Source of the DNA: Nitrospirota bacterium
GTDB taxonomy: Bacteria; Nitrospirota; Thermodesulfovibrionia; Thermodesulfovibrionales; JdFR-88
Assembly (NCBI GenBank): GCA_021813765.1
Contig: JAKAJM010000007.1
Coordinates: 1 to 57,108 of the forward strand
Reading direction: 5' to 3'
DNA: 57,108 bases
In this document: positions 26,602 to 34,722 of the stretch, one piece after another
Layout of the letters: every line of letters starts with the position of its first letter
Numbering within the stretch: the stretch's first letter is position 1
Translations under genes and position numbers: made by a program
The notes under the pieces: generated by a model
What the model was told of the DNA's origin: nothing
Seen by the model: the letters and a program-made list of their open reading frames with translations, nothing else
Databases searched by the model: none

Positions 26602-27882
26602 ATGATCTCGTCAATGTACACAGCGGTAAGCGGACTTAACGCGGAGGACACTGCACTTTCGGTTGTAGGCAACAACATCGCCAACCAGAACACCGTGGGG
26701 TTCAAGAACTCGGACACAGTTTTTGGGGACGTACTTTCCTCGGAGCTGACCGGCATGCAGGTGGGCAGCGGCGTAAGGGTGGACGATGTCACTCCGCAAT
26801 TCACGCAGGGCGCCCTGGAGACCACCTCGAACGCGCTGGATATGGCGATAGAGGGCAACGGCTTTTTTGTCGTAAACGGCTCGAGCGGGGAGCGCTATAC
26901 CAGGGCGGGCCAGTTCCAGATGGACAAAAGCGGCAACATTGTTGACTCCCAGGGCGACATCCTCCAGGGCTATCAGGCAGACGCCAACGGGAACATCACC
27001 GGCAACATCGGCAACCTGACGCTCACCGTTTCCCAGTTGCCCCCGCAGGCAACAAGCAAGGTCGGCATGACTCTGAACCTGGAGTCGACCGCGCCTGTAA
27101 CGGGCGCGTTCAGCCTTACCGGAGGCACCGGCGGCACACCCACAAACTACGATTATTCCACCTCCCTTACCGCTTACGATATCCAGGGTGTGGCCCACCA
27201 GATCACCGCCTATTTCACAAACCTGGGGCCGGTTGCCTCCGGAACTTACGCGGGAGACAATCAATGGCAGGTCAGCTACGTATATAACAATACGTCCGGC
27301 ACTCCAACGCTTGCAGGAACAGCCCAGAACCTGTATTTCACCTCAGGCGGGGCCCTGGCCAGCGACAGCAGCGATCCCAATATCAGCTTCAATTTCGCAA
27401 CTCCCCAGAACATCTCGTTTGACTACGGCACGGCAATCGACGAGGGCGGCACCGGCCTTAACGGCACAACCCAGTTTGCTTCCGATTTTGCCGTAGAGAA
27501 CATAACCCAGGACGGAAGCCCCGCAGGCACCCTTGAAAATTATTCCATAGACAAAAACGGTGTAATAACAGGTACGTTCACGAACGGAATGCAGAAGACG
27601 CTTGGAGAGATAGTCCTTGCTAACTTCGATGCCCCCACAAAGCTCCAGCAGCTTGACGGCAATCTGTATACCCAGACCGTGGAATCGGGACAGGCGCTGA
27701 TCGGAAAGCCACAGACAGCGGGTTTGGGCAGCGTTAACTCCGGCAGCCTCGAGGAAAGCAACGTAGACCTCTCGGACCAGTTCGTAAAGATGATCGCCGC
27801 GCAAAGCGGCTACGAGGCCAACTCCAAGATGATCACCACGATGGACCAGCTCATGCAGACCCTGGTGAACATGAAGCAGTAG
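26602..27882 (+). CDS. flgE: Flagellar hook protein FlgE
   Basis: Hook subunit, 426 aa. It shows the axial-family N-terminus (SMYTAVSGLNAEDTALSVVGNNIANQNTVGFK), a FlgE middle region, and the C-terminal rod/hook signature (LEESNVDLSDQFVKMIAAQSGYEANSKMI). AGAGGAGG lies upstream of the ATG. A strong terminator follows, ending the fliK-flgD-flgE operon. Confidence 0.95.
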   Translation: MISSMYTAVSGLNAEDTALSVVGNNIANQNTVGFKNSDTVFGDVLSSELTGMQVGSGVRVDDVTPQFTQGALETTSNALDMAIEGNGFFVVNGSSGERYTRAGQFQMDKSGNIVDSQGDILQGYQADANGNITGNIGNLTLTVSQLPPQATSKVGMTLNLESTAPVTGAFSLTGGTGGTPTNYDYSTSLTAYDIQGVAHQITAYFTNLGPVASGTYAGDNQWQVSYVYNNTSGTPTLAGTAQNLYFTSGGALASDSSDPNISFNFATPQNISFDYGTAIDEGGTGLNGTTQFASDFAVENITQDGSPAGTLENYSIDKNGVITGTFTNGMQKTLGEIVLANFDAPTKLQQLDGNLYTQTVESGQALIGKPQTAGLGSVNSGSLEESNVDLSDQFVKMIAAQSGYEANSKMITTMDQLMQTLVNMKQ

Positions 27883-27915
27883 CCACAGGGAAAGAAAAAA
27901 GCAAACGCTCTTTTG

Positions 27916-27944
27916 AAGGGCGGCCCGCGGGCCGCCCTTTTTTT
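27916..27944 (+). terminator. Rho-independent terminator after flgE
   Basis: AAGGGCGGCC (27916-27925) pairs with GGCCGCCCTT (27930-27939) around a CGCG loop and is followed by a T run. Confidence 0.9.
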
Positions 27945-28042
27945 ATAACTCCTGCGGTTAAGCAGTATCGCAACATATCAAATCCTTGAGCGGCGATATT
28001 TAAGACACTATAATTTAAGACGAAGGGAATGGCGTCCGGGAT

Positions 28043-28264
28043 CAGTTTTGTAATTTTTTGCAGGTCTTTTTTTTAACTTGCAATTCCCTGCAGCTTGCTT
28101 CAGGGTTTCCTTAGTTGTGTTATTCCCGCAAGCGAAGCGCGCCGGGAATCCTTCCGGAACCCGAGGAAAGATTCCGTCCGTTTTTATTTGCAGCCAGAAT
28201 AAATCCGGCCGGGATGACAAACTGAAAATCTTAGGCTTCGATACCCTGCGGCTTGTCGCAGGGT
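28043..28264. repeat. Composite intergenic repeat region
   Basis: Contains a 100-bp element from GTTATTCCC (28119) to GGGATGAC (28218), whose core (28122-28155) is the reverse complement of the core in the 4756-4909 element. It is flanked by two related hairpins: CCCTG...CAGGG (28086-28105) and ACCCTGCG GCTTGT CGCAGGGT (28243-28264). No coding frame is credible here. It behaves like a dispersed REP/MITE-type family. Confidence 0.55.
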
Positions 28265-28328
28265 GCTTCATTAATTATTCTCCCCGGTTTTTCATGACCC
28301 GTTCCCGGTCCTTGATTTTGTGATCCCC

Positions 28329-28371
28329 CGGACAAAATTTAAAAAAACACAAAAATTTTTTATTTTGTCCG
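28329..28371 (+). terminator. Long AT-rich hairpin just upstream of the SLT gene promoter
   Basis: CGGACAAAAT (28329-28338) and ATTTTGTCCG (28362-28371) are a perfect 10-bp inverted repeat. The A-run and T-run inside (28341-28346 with 28356-28361) extend the stem. ATTTTT follows, and the -35 box starts ten bases later. It may be an insulating terminator or an operator. Confidence 0.4.
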
Positions 28372-28380
28372 ATTTTTATC

Positions 28381-28409
28381 TTGACAAAGGCGCCGGTTCC
28401 ACTTAATAT
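28381..28409 (+). promoter_or_regulatory. Sigma-70-like promoter of the lytic transglycosylase gene
   Basis: A perfect TTGACA (28381-28386) and TAATAT (28404-28409) are separated by exactly 17 bases. The predicted leader of about 48 bases leads to ATG 28465. The box argues against any translation start upstream of it. Confidence 0.75.
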
Positions 28410-28464
28410 TTACCCACTGCTACGGATATCATCGGCTGATCCATTAGGGTCCGGAATAAACAAA

Positions 28465-29109
28465 ATGAGAAGGCTGAAAAACAGATACATTATTGGGGCC
28501 GCGGTTTTGTCCCTGCTATTGGCGGTGTTGTTCATCACCGTGGTTGTCGTTATGAAGCCTGGGGAAAAGCGGGCTGCGCTGCCCTCCCTGGCCGCCCATC
28601 ATGCGGTGCGCTCCGGCGCTGTCATCGCAAAGGTCCGGAGTGAGGATGAGAAAAAGGCGGTCCTTAGATGGATGAGCAAATGCAGTGATATGCCACTGAA
28701 CATGGTAGCCAGAATATACGATGAGGCGCACAAGCACCGCTTCCCAGACCTGCTCATCGCCATTGCCAAGGTGGAATCGAATTTCAATCCGGAGGCGGTC
28801 TCCGATGCGGGCGCCGTCGGCCTTATGCAGGTGATGGGCAAAACATGGATGAACGAGCTTAAGGACCAGGGGATCATCCGCAACGAAGACGACCTGTTCA
28901 GCATATCAAAATGCATGGATGCAAGCTCCTACATCCTGAACAAATACCTGGAATGGAAAAGGAACAACCTCAGGGACGCGCTCCTTTGCTATGGCGGGCC
29001 CGACCCCGGCTACGCAAGGAGGATACTGGCCGCACTTGGACAGCTTGAAGCTGTGAAAGAAAAAAGTTATGCCGGTCTGTCCCGGGCAGAAGCGCCTGTG
29101 CCGCACTAG
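28465..29109 (+). CDS. Membrane-anchored lytic transglycosylase (SLT domain)
   Basis: A 214-aa protein that would cleave peptidoglycan between MurNAc and GlcNAc. An N-terminal membrane anchor (about residues 8-30) precedes an SLT/lysozyme-like domain with catalytic Glu in AKVESNFNPEAVS, followed by GAVGLMQVMGKTW. ATG 28465 is chosen because the promoter occupies the upstream part of the open frame, which otherwise begins at a TTG at 28381. It stands alone between flgE and pyk. A role in opening the wall for the rod is possible, but flgJ carries its own SLT domain. Confidence 0.88.
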   Translation: MRRLKNRYIIGAAVLSLLLAVLFITVVVVMKPGEKRAALPSLAAHHAVRSGAVIAKVRSEDEKKAVLRWMSKCSDMPLNMVARIYDEAHKHRFPDLLIAIAKVESNFNPEAVSDAGAVGLMQVMGKTWMNELKDQGIIRNEDDLFSISKCMDASSYILNKYLEWKRNNLRDALLCYGGPDPGYARRILAALGQLEAVKEKSYAGLSRAEAPVPH

Positions 29110-29204
29110 CCTTTAAATCAGGCCCCGTGCCCGATGGTTTTTTTGTTTCTTGCTTTTTTTGCCCTTTTGATCTATTTTTTGCCACGCATCATTCTGCCTT
29201 CCGT

Positions 29205-29233
29205 TTGCCAATGAAAAAAGCCTGTGCTAATTT
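29205..29233 (+). promoter_or_regulatory. Extended -10 promoter of pyk
   Basis: TTGCCA (29205-29210) and TAATTT (29228-29233) have a 17-base spacer ending in TGC, an extended -10. Transcription should begin at about 29240, which is the ATG itself. Confidence 0.5.
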
Positions 29234-29239
29234 TATCTC

Positions 29240-30649
29240 ATGCGCAGGAAGGCGAAGATAATCTGTACCATAGGGCCTGCCTCCATAAGCAGGCAGACCA
29301 TAGGCGGGCTAATTACGGGCGGCATGAATGTGGCCCGTCTGAACTTTTCCCACGGCACCCATGCCTTTCATGAAAAGGCGATCGTGACCATACGGGAGGA
29401 GGCCGAAAGGCTTAAAAAAACCGTCGCCATCATGCAGGACCTTCAGGGCATAAAGATACGCCTTGGGTCGCTGAGGGGAGGGCAGATAGAGCTCAGGAAA
29501 GGGCAGACCCTCACCGTCAGGCGCGGAAGCGGCCCGGGCGATGAAAATACCGTATTTATAAAATACCCCCACCTGATAGAGGCCTCCGAGGAGGGCAACC
29601 GCATATTGCTGAGCGATGGGCTCATAGAGCTTCAGATAACGGAAAAGGGGACGGACTACCTGGGAGCGGTCGTAAAAACGGGCGGCACCCTGAAGGAAAA
29701 AAAGGGTGTGAACCTGCCGGGGCTTAAACCGCTTGACACCTCCTTCACAAAAAAAGACGAGGCGGACCTGCGCCTGGGCATAAGGATGGGGATAGATTAC
29801 GTTGCGCTCTCTTTCGTGCGCACCCGTAATGACGTGCTAGCCCTCCTTGATTTCCTGAAAAGGGAGAACGCGGAGGGGCTTCCCATTATAGCCAAGATAG
29901 AGACGCCCCAGGCGATTAGGAACTTGGAGGAGATCCTCCCCCTCGTTGAAGGCATCATGGTGGCCAGAGGGGACCTGGGGGTGGAGATACCGCCTGAAAA
30001 TGTGCCCATCGCCCAGAAATCCCTCATAGAGAAGGCTAATAGGGCGGGGAAGTTCGTGATAATCGCCACGGAGATGCTCGAGTCCATGACGGAGCGCCCG
30101 CGCCCCACGAGGGCCGAAACCACAGACGTCTCCAACGCCATACTGGACGGGGCCGACGCCGTGATGCTTTCCCAGGAGACATCGGTCGGAAAGTATCCGC
30201 TTGAGACCGTTGAGATGATGGGCAGGATAATCGAGGAAACGGAGCTGTCGCTGCCGGTAAAAAGCCGTTATCAACAGAAGGGGACCTTTTCGGAGGCCGT
30301 CGCCAGGGCCGCTGCCGATGCGGCGCAGGGCGTAAGGGCTAAATACATCATAGCCTTTACCCAGTCCGGATCCACCGCCAGGCTGGTCTCCATGCTGCGC
30401 CCCGAGGTGGACATAATAGCTTTTAGCCCCTCCGACGCCGTATTGCGAAGAATGGCCCTTTACTGGGGCGTGCTTGCCCGCAAGATCCGCATGGTCACAA
30501 GTATGGAGGAGCAGTTCCGGGAGGTCGAAAAAGCGCTCCTTTCGGAAAAACTGGCCAAAACTGGCGACATCATAGTGATAACCGCCGGCATTCCAAACAA
30601 ACAGGGGACTACCCGCCTCATGAAACTGCACGTCATAGGCAAGGAGTAA
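29240..30649 (+). CDS. pyk: Pyruvate kinase
   Basis: Converts phosphoenolpyruvate and ADP to pyruvate and ATP. The protein starts with RRKAKIICTIGPAS, then MNVARLNFSHG, and has the catalytic motif IAKIETPQAIRNLEEI plus MVARGDLGVE and the ATEMLESM segment. The C-terminal regulatory domain is present and the length of 469 aa is normal. ATG 29240 has no ribosome site. The gene sits between two flagellar operons with its own promoter and is not part of them. Confidence 0.95.
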   Translation: MRRKAKIICTIGPASISRQTIGGLITGGMNVARLNFSHGTHAFHEKAIVTIREEAERLKKTVAIMQDLQGIKIRLGSLRGGQIELRKGQTLTVRRGSGPGDENTVFIKYPHLIEASEEGNRILLSDGLIELQITEKGTDYLGAVVKTGGTLKEKKGVNLPGLKPLDTSFTKKDEADLRLGIRMGIDYVALSFVRTRNDVLALLDFLKRENAEGLPIIAKIETPQAIRNLEEILPLVEGIMVARGDLGVEIPPENVPIAQKSLIEKANRAGKFVIIATEMLESMTERPRPTRAETTDVSNAILDGADAVMLSQETSVGKYPLETVEMMGRIIEETELSLPVKSRYQQKGTFSEAVARAAADAAQGVRAKYIIAFTQSGSTARLVSMLRPEVDIIAFSPSDAVLRRMALYWGVLARKIRMVTSMEEQFREVEKALLSEKLAKTGDIIVITAGIPNKQGTTRLMKLHVIGKE

Positions 30650-30699
30650 GAAACCGCCTCTTTGCTGTTTCCGCCATCCGGAAACTGCATGCCTATTCA

Positions 30700-30713
30700 G
30701 TCATTTTTTTGAC
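30700..30713 (+). promoter_or_regulatory. GTCA-N6-TGAC palindrome upstream of fliL
   Basis: GTCATTTTTTTGAC is an exact GTCA-N6-TGAC palindrome about 64 bases upstream of the -24 element of the fliL sigma-54 promoter. It is the third occurrence of the motif in the window. Confidence 0.6.
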
Positions 30714-30775
30714 AATCCGCTTCCGCACGCTTTTTATTTTTTGAAAATATATTTAAAAAACAAATGGTTGTGTTC

Positions 30776-30791
30776 TGGCACGATATTTGTT
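30776..30791 (+). promoter_or_regulatory. Sigma-54 promoter of the fliL-to-fliA operon
   Basis: TGGCACGATATTTGTT fits TGGCAC-N5-TTGNW with GT at -12. The predicted start is near 30802, leaving a leader of about 46 bases with GGAGG at 30831-30835. Confidence 0.78.
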
Positions 30792-30847
30792 AATTATCCT
30801 CGTGTCGAATGAACTGAACCATAAAAAAATGGAGGACGTCAAAAAAA

Positions 30848-31330
30848 ATGCCTGAAGATCTGGAAAGTGAAGCTGCTGGCGACCCCTCGGAATCCGGGAA
30901 AAAGAAATTTCCTATCAAGATGGCGGTGATAGGCTCAAAAGTGCTAGCTGTCCTGGGCGGGGGCGGGGTTTATCTTTTCAGCGGCGGCAAAAGCGGTTCC
31001 GCTTCCGGGGCTGCCAAAAAAAAGGAGGAGGTGGGCGCTGTCCTGGTGCCTATGGAACCTTTCATCCTGAACCTGGCGGATCCGGGCAGGTTTTTAAAGA
31101 TGACCTTGCAGTTTGAGGCGACCAGCGCCGCTGGCGGGCAACTCATAAACCTGAACAAGCCAGAGCTCAGGGACGCGATAATCACCCTTCTGGGCAGCGA
31201 GACGGTGGATGGTATCATGTCGGCCGATGGCAAGATGCAGCTTAAGGACGACATAATCCTGAGGGCCAACCAGGTGCTGGGCAAGCCCGTGGTTAAGAAC
31301 GTTTACTTTACGGAATTTGTAATGCAATGA
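30848..31330 (+). CDS. fliL: Flagellar basal body-associated protein FliL
   Basis: A 160-aa inner-membrane protein that rings the stator. A short cytoplasmic N-terminus is followed by one membrane segment (about residues 24-42) and a periplasmic FliL domain with the conserved PFILNLAD stretch and the C-terminal VYFTEFVMQ. It is the first gene of the fliLMNOPQR-flhBA-flhFG-fliA operon. An out-of-frame ATG at 30829 opens an eight-codon frame over the start, probably by chance. Confidence 0.93.
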   Translation: MPEDLESEAAGDPSESGKKKFPIKMAVIGSKVLAVLGGGGVYLFSGGKSGSASGAAKKKEEVGAVLVPMEPFILNLADPGRFLKMTLQFEATSAAGGQLINLNKPELRDAIITLLGSETVDGIMSADGKMQLKDDIILRANQVLGKPVVKNVYFTEFVMQ

Positions 31331-32319
31331 GCGACGTACTTTCACAGGAAGAAGTAGATGCCCTGTTAAAGGGCGTGGACGCCGGGGAGATAGAGACAGA
31401 GGCGGGCGACCGCAAGATCTCCGGGGTCCGCACTTACGATTTTACCAGCCAGGAGCGCATTATCCGCGGCCGCATGCCCGGTCTTGAGATAGTGAACGAG
31501 CGGTTTTCGAGGCATTTCAGGAATTCGCTCTCGAACCTCATCATGAGGTTCGTTGACATAAGCGTAAGCAATATGCAGATCGTCAAGTTCGGCGAGTTCA
31601 TGAAGAGCATCCCCTTTCCGTCGAACATAAACATTTTCAAGATGAACCCGCTTAAGGGCTATGCGCTTGCCGTGATGGAGGCGCCCCTTGTATTCGGCCT
31701 TGTGGAGTTTTTCTTTGGCGGCCGGAGCACCCCTTATGTCAAGTCTGAGGGAAGGTCCTTCACCTCGATAGAGAACATGGTCATAAAGAAGGTAACGAAC
31801 CTTGCCCTGTCCGACATCGGCGAGGCATGGTCCATCATCCTCAAGGCCAGCCCGGAGTACGTCTTCTCCGAGATGAACCCTCAGTTTGTCACCATCGCCA
31901 CCCCAAGCGAGATAGTGATAAAGGTGGAGATAAACGTGGAGGTCGAGGACTTCATGGGGAAGCTCTTCCTTGCCTTCCCGTATTCGATGATAGAGCCGGT
32001 GAAGGACAAGCTGAATTCCGGAATACAGGGGGAAAAGTTCGATATAGACGCCAGGTGGGTGTCAAAGCTCAAGGAGACGCTGATAGATTCAAAAGTGCTT
32101 ATCTCGGCGGAGTTGGGCAGGACCCGGCTCACCTTCGGCCAGATACTGGACCTCGGGGTGGGCAGCATCCTGAAGCTGGGCAAGTCGGTGGAAGACGAAC
32201 TGGACGTCCGGGTGCAAGGCATCCGTAAATTCATGGGCCGTCCCGGGCAGTGCAGGGGCAATCAGGCGGTCAAGGTAACCAGGGTAATAGAGCCCAAGCC
32301 AAAAGAGGAGAGTTTATAA
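31327..32319 (+). CDS. fliM: Flagellar motor switch protein FliM
   Basis: Rotor switch protein, 330 aa. The N-terminal CheY-binding peptide is visible ([13 protein letters not shown]), followed by the CheC-like middle domain with a GGRS motif and a C-terminal SpoA domain. The ATG overlaps the fliL stop (ATGA). It receives phospho-CheY to reverse motor rotation. Confidence 0.96.
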   Translation: MSDVLSQEEVDALLKGVDAGEIETEAGDRKISGVRTYDFTSQERIIRGRMPGLEIVNERFSRHFRNSLSNLIMRFVDISVSNMQIVKFGEFMKSIPFPSNINIFKMNPLKGYALAVMEAPLVFGLVEFFFGGRSTPYVKSEGRSFTSIENMVIKKVTNLALSDIGEAWSIILKASPEYVFSEMNPQFVTIATPSEIVIKVEINVEVEDFMGKLFLAFPYSMIEPVKDKLNSGIQGEKFDIDARWVSKLKETLIDSKVLISAELGRTRLTFGQILDLGVGSILKLGKSVEDELDVRVQGIRKFMGRPGQCRGNQAVKVTRVIEPKPKEESL

Positions 32320-32320
32320 A

Positions 32321-32653
32321 ATGAGCGAAGAAGGCAAAGTGAAGGATATCCATGAGGATGCGGCCGCCGCGCCGGAGCAGCCGAAAGGGCAGCCAAAGGA
32401 CATAGATTTCCTGCTGGACATACCGCTTGAGGTGACGGTGGAGCTCGGCAACACGAGGATGCTGATAAGGGACCTGCTCCAGCTGGGGCAGGGCTCCGTG
32501 GTGGAGCTGGAAAAGCTGGCCGGGGAGCCGCTTGAGGTGCTTGTGAACGGCAAGCTGGTGGCAAGGGGGGAGGTCGTCGTGATAAACGAGAAATTCGGCG
32601 TCCGCCTTACGGACATAATAAGCCCTGTCGAGAGGATAAGGAACCTCAGATGA
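32321..32653 (+). CDS. fliN: Flagellar motor switch protein FliN
   Basis: A 110-aa SpoA-domain protein forming the bottom of the C-ring with FliM. The conserved [12 protein letters not shown] and [21 protein letters not shown] segments are clear. It starts two bases after fliM and overlaps fliO in an ATGA junction. Confidence 0.95.
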   Translation: MSEEGKVKDIHEDAAAAPEQPKGQPKDIDFLLDIPLEVTVELGNTRMLIRDLLQLGQGSVVELEKLAGEPLEVLVNGKLVARGEVVVINEKFGVRLTDIISPVERIRNLR

Positions 32654-32934
32654 TATTGACTTACCTGAGAATGTTTGCCGCGCTGGGCCTGGTCATAGGG
32701 CTGATATACGCGGCTGCCGCATTCATAAGGAAGCGCCAGGGCAAGCCGGGCATCCTGAGCATGCTTGCATACCAGGGGTTCGGCCCCAAAAAGGGGATCG
32801 CCCTGATGAGGCTCGGAAACGACGTCCTGCTGCTTGGCGTCACCGCCACGGAACTCAAGCTCATGAAGATATATTCCAGCCGTGAGCTTGAGCTGGACAA
32901 AATAAACCCGCAGGAAAAGGACGGTGCGCTATGA
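32650..32934 (+). CDS. fliO: Flagellar export protein FliO
   Basis: A 94-aa membrane protein assisting FliP assembly in the export gate. It has one N-terminal membrane segment (about residues 5-23), a basic stretch and a small cytoplasmic domain with the FliO-type pattern ([20 protein letters not shown]). Its position between fliN and fliP, with stop-start overlaps on both sides, secures the call. Confidence 0.88.
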   Translation: MILTYLRMFAALGLVIGLIYAAAAFIRKRQGKPGILSMLAYQGFGPKKGIALMRLGNDVLLLGVTATELKLMKIYSSRELELDKINPQEKDGAL

Positions 32935-33584
32935 GCTTCGGAACGCCAAACTCCATGGTCGGGGTCTTTTTCCTTATAAGCTTCCTGTCCGTCCTTCCGG
33001 CCATACTGATAATGTTCACGTCTTTTACGAGGATAGTGATCGTGCTGTCGTTCATGCGCCAGGCCATCGGTGGCCAGCAGATACCGCCGAACCAGGTGAT
33101 CATAGGCCTTTCGATATTTCTTACGCTGTTCATCATGTCACCGACCTTGAACACGATAACCAAGAACGCGCTGAACCCCTACATGGCCAAGCAGATACCC
33201 ATGCAGGAGGCGCTGGACAGGGCCGCTCCGCCAATAAAGACCTTCATGCTTAAGCAGACCCGGCAGCAGGACCTGGCGCTCTTTGTGAAGATTGCCAAGG
33301 AGGACAAGTTCGACGGGATGAACACAACGGACCTTGAGCAGCTGCCGCTGCGGGTGATAGTCCCGGCGTTCGTGATAAGCGAGCTTAAGACGGCCTTCGA
33401 GATAGGCTTTCTGATATACCTGCCTTTCCTCGTTATAGACATGATAGTCTCCAGTATCCTGCTTTCCATGGGGATGATGATGCTGCCTCCGGCGCTCGTG
33501 TCCCTGCCGTTCAAGCTGCTTCTTTTCGTGCTTGTGGACGGGTGGAACCTGGTTACGGGATCGATAATAAGGAGCTTCCATTGA
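32931..33584 (+). CDS. fliP: Flagellar export gate protein FliP
   Basis: Core of the export gate, 217 aa, with four hydrophobic segments. The family signatures FTSFTRIVIVLSFMRQA and FVISELKTAFEIGFLIYLPFL are complete. Unlike E. coli FliP there is no long cleavable signal peptide; the protein starts close to the first membrane segment. It overlaps fliO and fliQ. Confidence 0.96.
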   Translation: MSFGTPNSMVGVFFLISFLSVLPAILIMFTSFTRIVIVLSFMRQAIGGQQIPPNQVIIGLSIFLTLFIMSPTLNTITKNALNPYMAKQIPMQEALDRAAPPIKTFMLKQTRQQDLALFVKIAKEDKFDGMNTTDLEQLPLRVIVPAFVISELKTAFEIGFLIYLPFLVIDMIVSSILLSMGMMMLPPALVSLPFKLLLFVLVDGWNLVTGSIIRSFH

Positions 33585-33850
33585 ACGCGGACGCCTTAAG
33601 GGAAATATCGGCCCAGGCCTTCAGGACCATACTGCTTGTCTCCGGTCCGACGCTTCTTGTCAGTCTTTTCACGGGGCTTCTGGTAAGCGTTTTCCAGGCC
33701 GTCACCCAGATACAGGAGTTCACGCTCACTTTTGTGCCCAAGATAATAGCGGTCTTCGTATGCCTGTTTGTAATGGCCCCGTGGCTCACGAAGATAATGG
33801 TCGATTATGCGCACAATCTTATATACAACATCCCAAATTACGTAAGGTGA
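33581..33850 (+). CDS. fliQ: Flagellar export gate protein FliQ
   Basis: An 89-aa export gate subunit with two membrane helices and the conserved VFQAVTQIQEFTLTFVPKI loop. TTG 33581 overlaps the fliP stop and has AAGGAG (33569-33574) six bases upstream. Longer frames from 33542 would run into fliP and add residues foreign to the family. Confidence 0.94.
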   Translation: MNADALREISAQAFRTILLVSGPTLLVSLFTGLLVSVFQAVTQIQEFTLTFVPKIIAVFVCLFVMAPWLTKIMVDYAHNLIYNIPNYVR

Positions 33851-33907
33851 AGGACGGGTGGCAAAGTGCAGCAGCAATTCAACAGGACGGGTGGGAAATG
33901 AAGGGCC

Positions 33908-34705
33908 ATGCGGGGTGCGGTCTTGACTGATCTCGTGCCAAAGGCGGCCATGAACATATTTGCCGCGTACCTGCCGGTCTTTCTGATCGTGCTGCTGCGC
34001 ACGGGGACCGCGGTGGCCTTTCTGCCGTTTTTTTCCTCCACCATTTTTCCGCTCCGCATCCGTGTGTTTTTCGCGGTGGCCCTGGCCATGGTCCTTACGC
34101 CTGTTGTGAGTTTCCCCATACCGGCCAGGCCTGAGATAGCGGGCGTGATAATCCGGGAGGTCGTGTTCGGCATGGCGATAGGGTTTGCCTTCAGGCTTGT
34201 CTTTTTTGCCGTGGAGATGGCCGCGCAGATCATGAGCGTTTCGATGGGCCTTTCCATGGCCACCGTCCTTAACCCGGAGATCGGACAGGTCACGGAGCTC
34301 ACAACGCTCTACACCATGATCGCGATGCTCGTTTTCCTTGCGGTCAACGGACACCACGAGCTCATATACGCTTTCGTGAAGAGTTTCGAGTGGGCCCCGC
34401 CTGGCAAGGTCTCCATCAGCAGGATGACGCCTGCGGTGCTGGGCATGGCGGGCAGAATGTTCGTCATCGCCCTGAAGCTGGCCGCCCCCGTGGTAATAGC
34501 CGGGCTGACGGTGAACCTGGTGCTTGGTTTTGTGCAGAAAGCCGCACCGCAGATGAACATATTTTTTATGGCATACCCGCTTTACATGATTGTGGGTTTC
34601 GTCCTGCTGATCCTTGGGCTTCCGGTTTTCATGAACGTAATAGGCTCGTATCTTGACGGCGCCAGGGACAACATGTTCAGGATAATCTCATTGGCTAAGG
34701 GGTAA
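33908..34705 (+). CDS. fliR: Flagellar export gate protein FliR
   Basis: A 265-aa polytopic protein completing the FliPQR gate. It shows the typical early RTGTAVAFLPFFSSTIFPLRIR stretch and several membrane helices. The start may be ATG 33908 or TTG 33923. A 57-base gap separates it from fliQ. Confidence 0.94.
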   Translation: MRGAVLTDLVPKAAMNIFAAYLPVFLIVLLRTGTAVAFLPFFSSTIFPLRIRVFFAVALAMVLTPVVSFPIPARPEIAGVIIREVVFGMAIGFAFRLVFFAVEMAAQIMSVSMGLSMATVLNPEIGQVTELTTLYTMIAMLVFLAVNGHHELIYAFVKSFEWAPPGKVSISRMTPAVLGMAGRMFVIALKLAAPVVIAGLTVNLVLGFVQKAAPQMNIFFMAYPLYMIVGFVLLILGLPVFMNVIGSYLDGARDNMFRIISLAKG

Positions 34706-34722
34706 AAAGGGCTGAAAATAAA

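Noticed and set aside
30667-30685. Hairpin GTTTCCG/CGGAAAC after pyk as a terminator
   Set aside because: The 7-bp stem is real, but the T run lies about 17 bases further on, so it is not a standard intrinsic terminator.
30829-30855. Eight-codon open frame overlapping the fliL start
   Set aside because: The ATG is followed by the GGAGG that serves fliL, and no ribosome site precedes it. Likely an accident of the A-rich leader.
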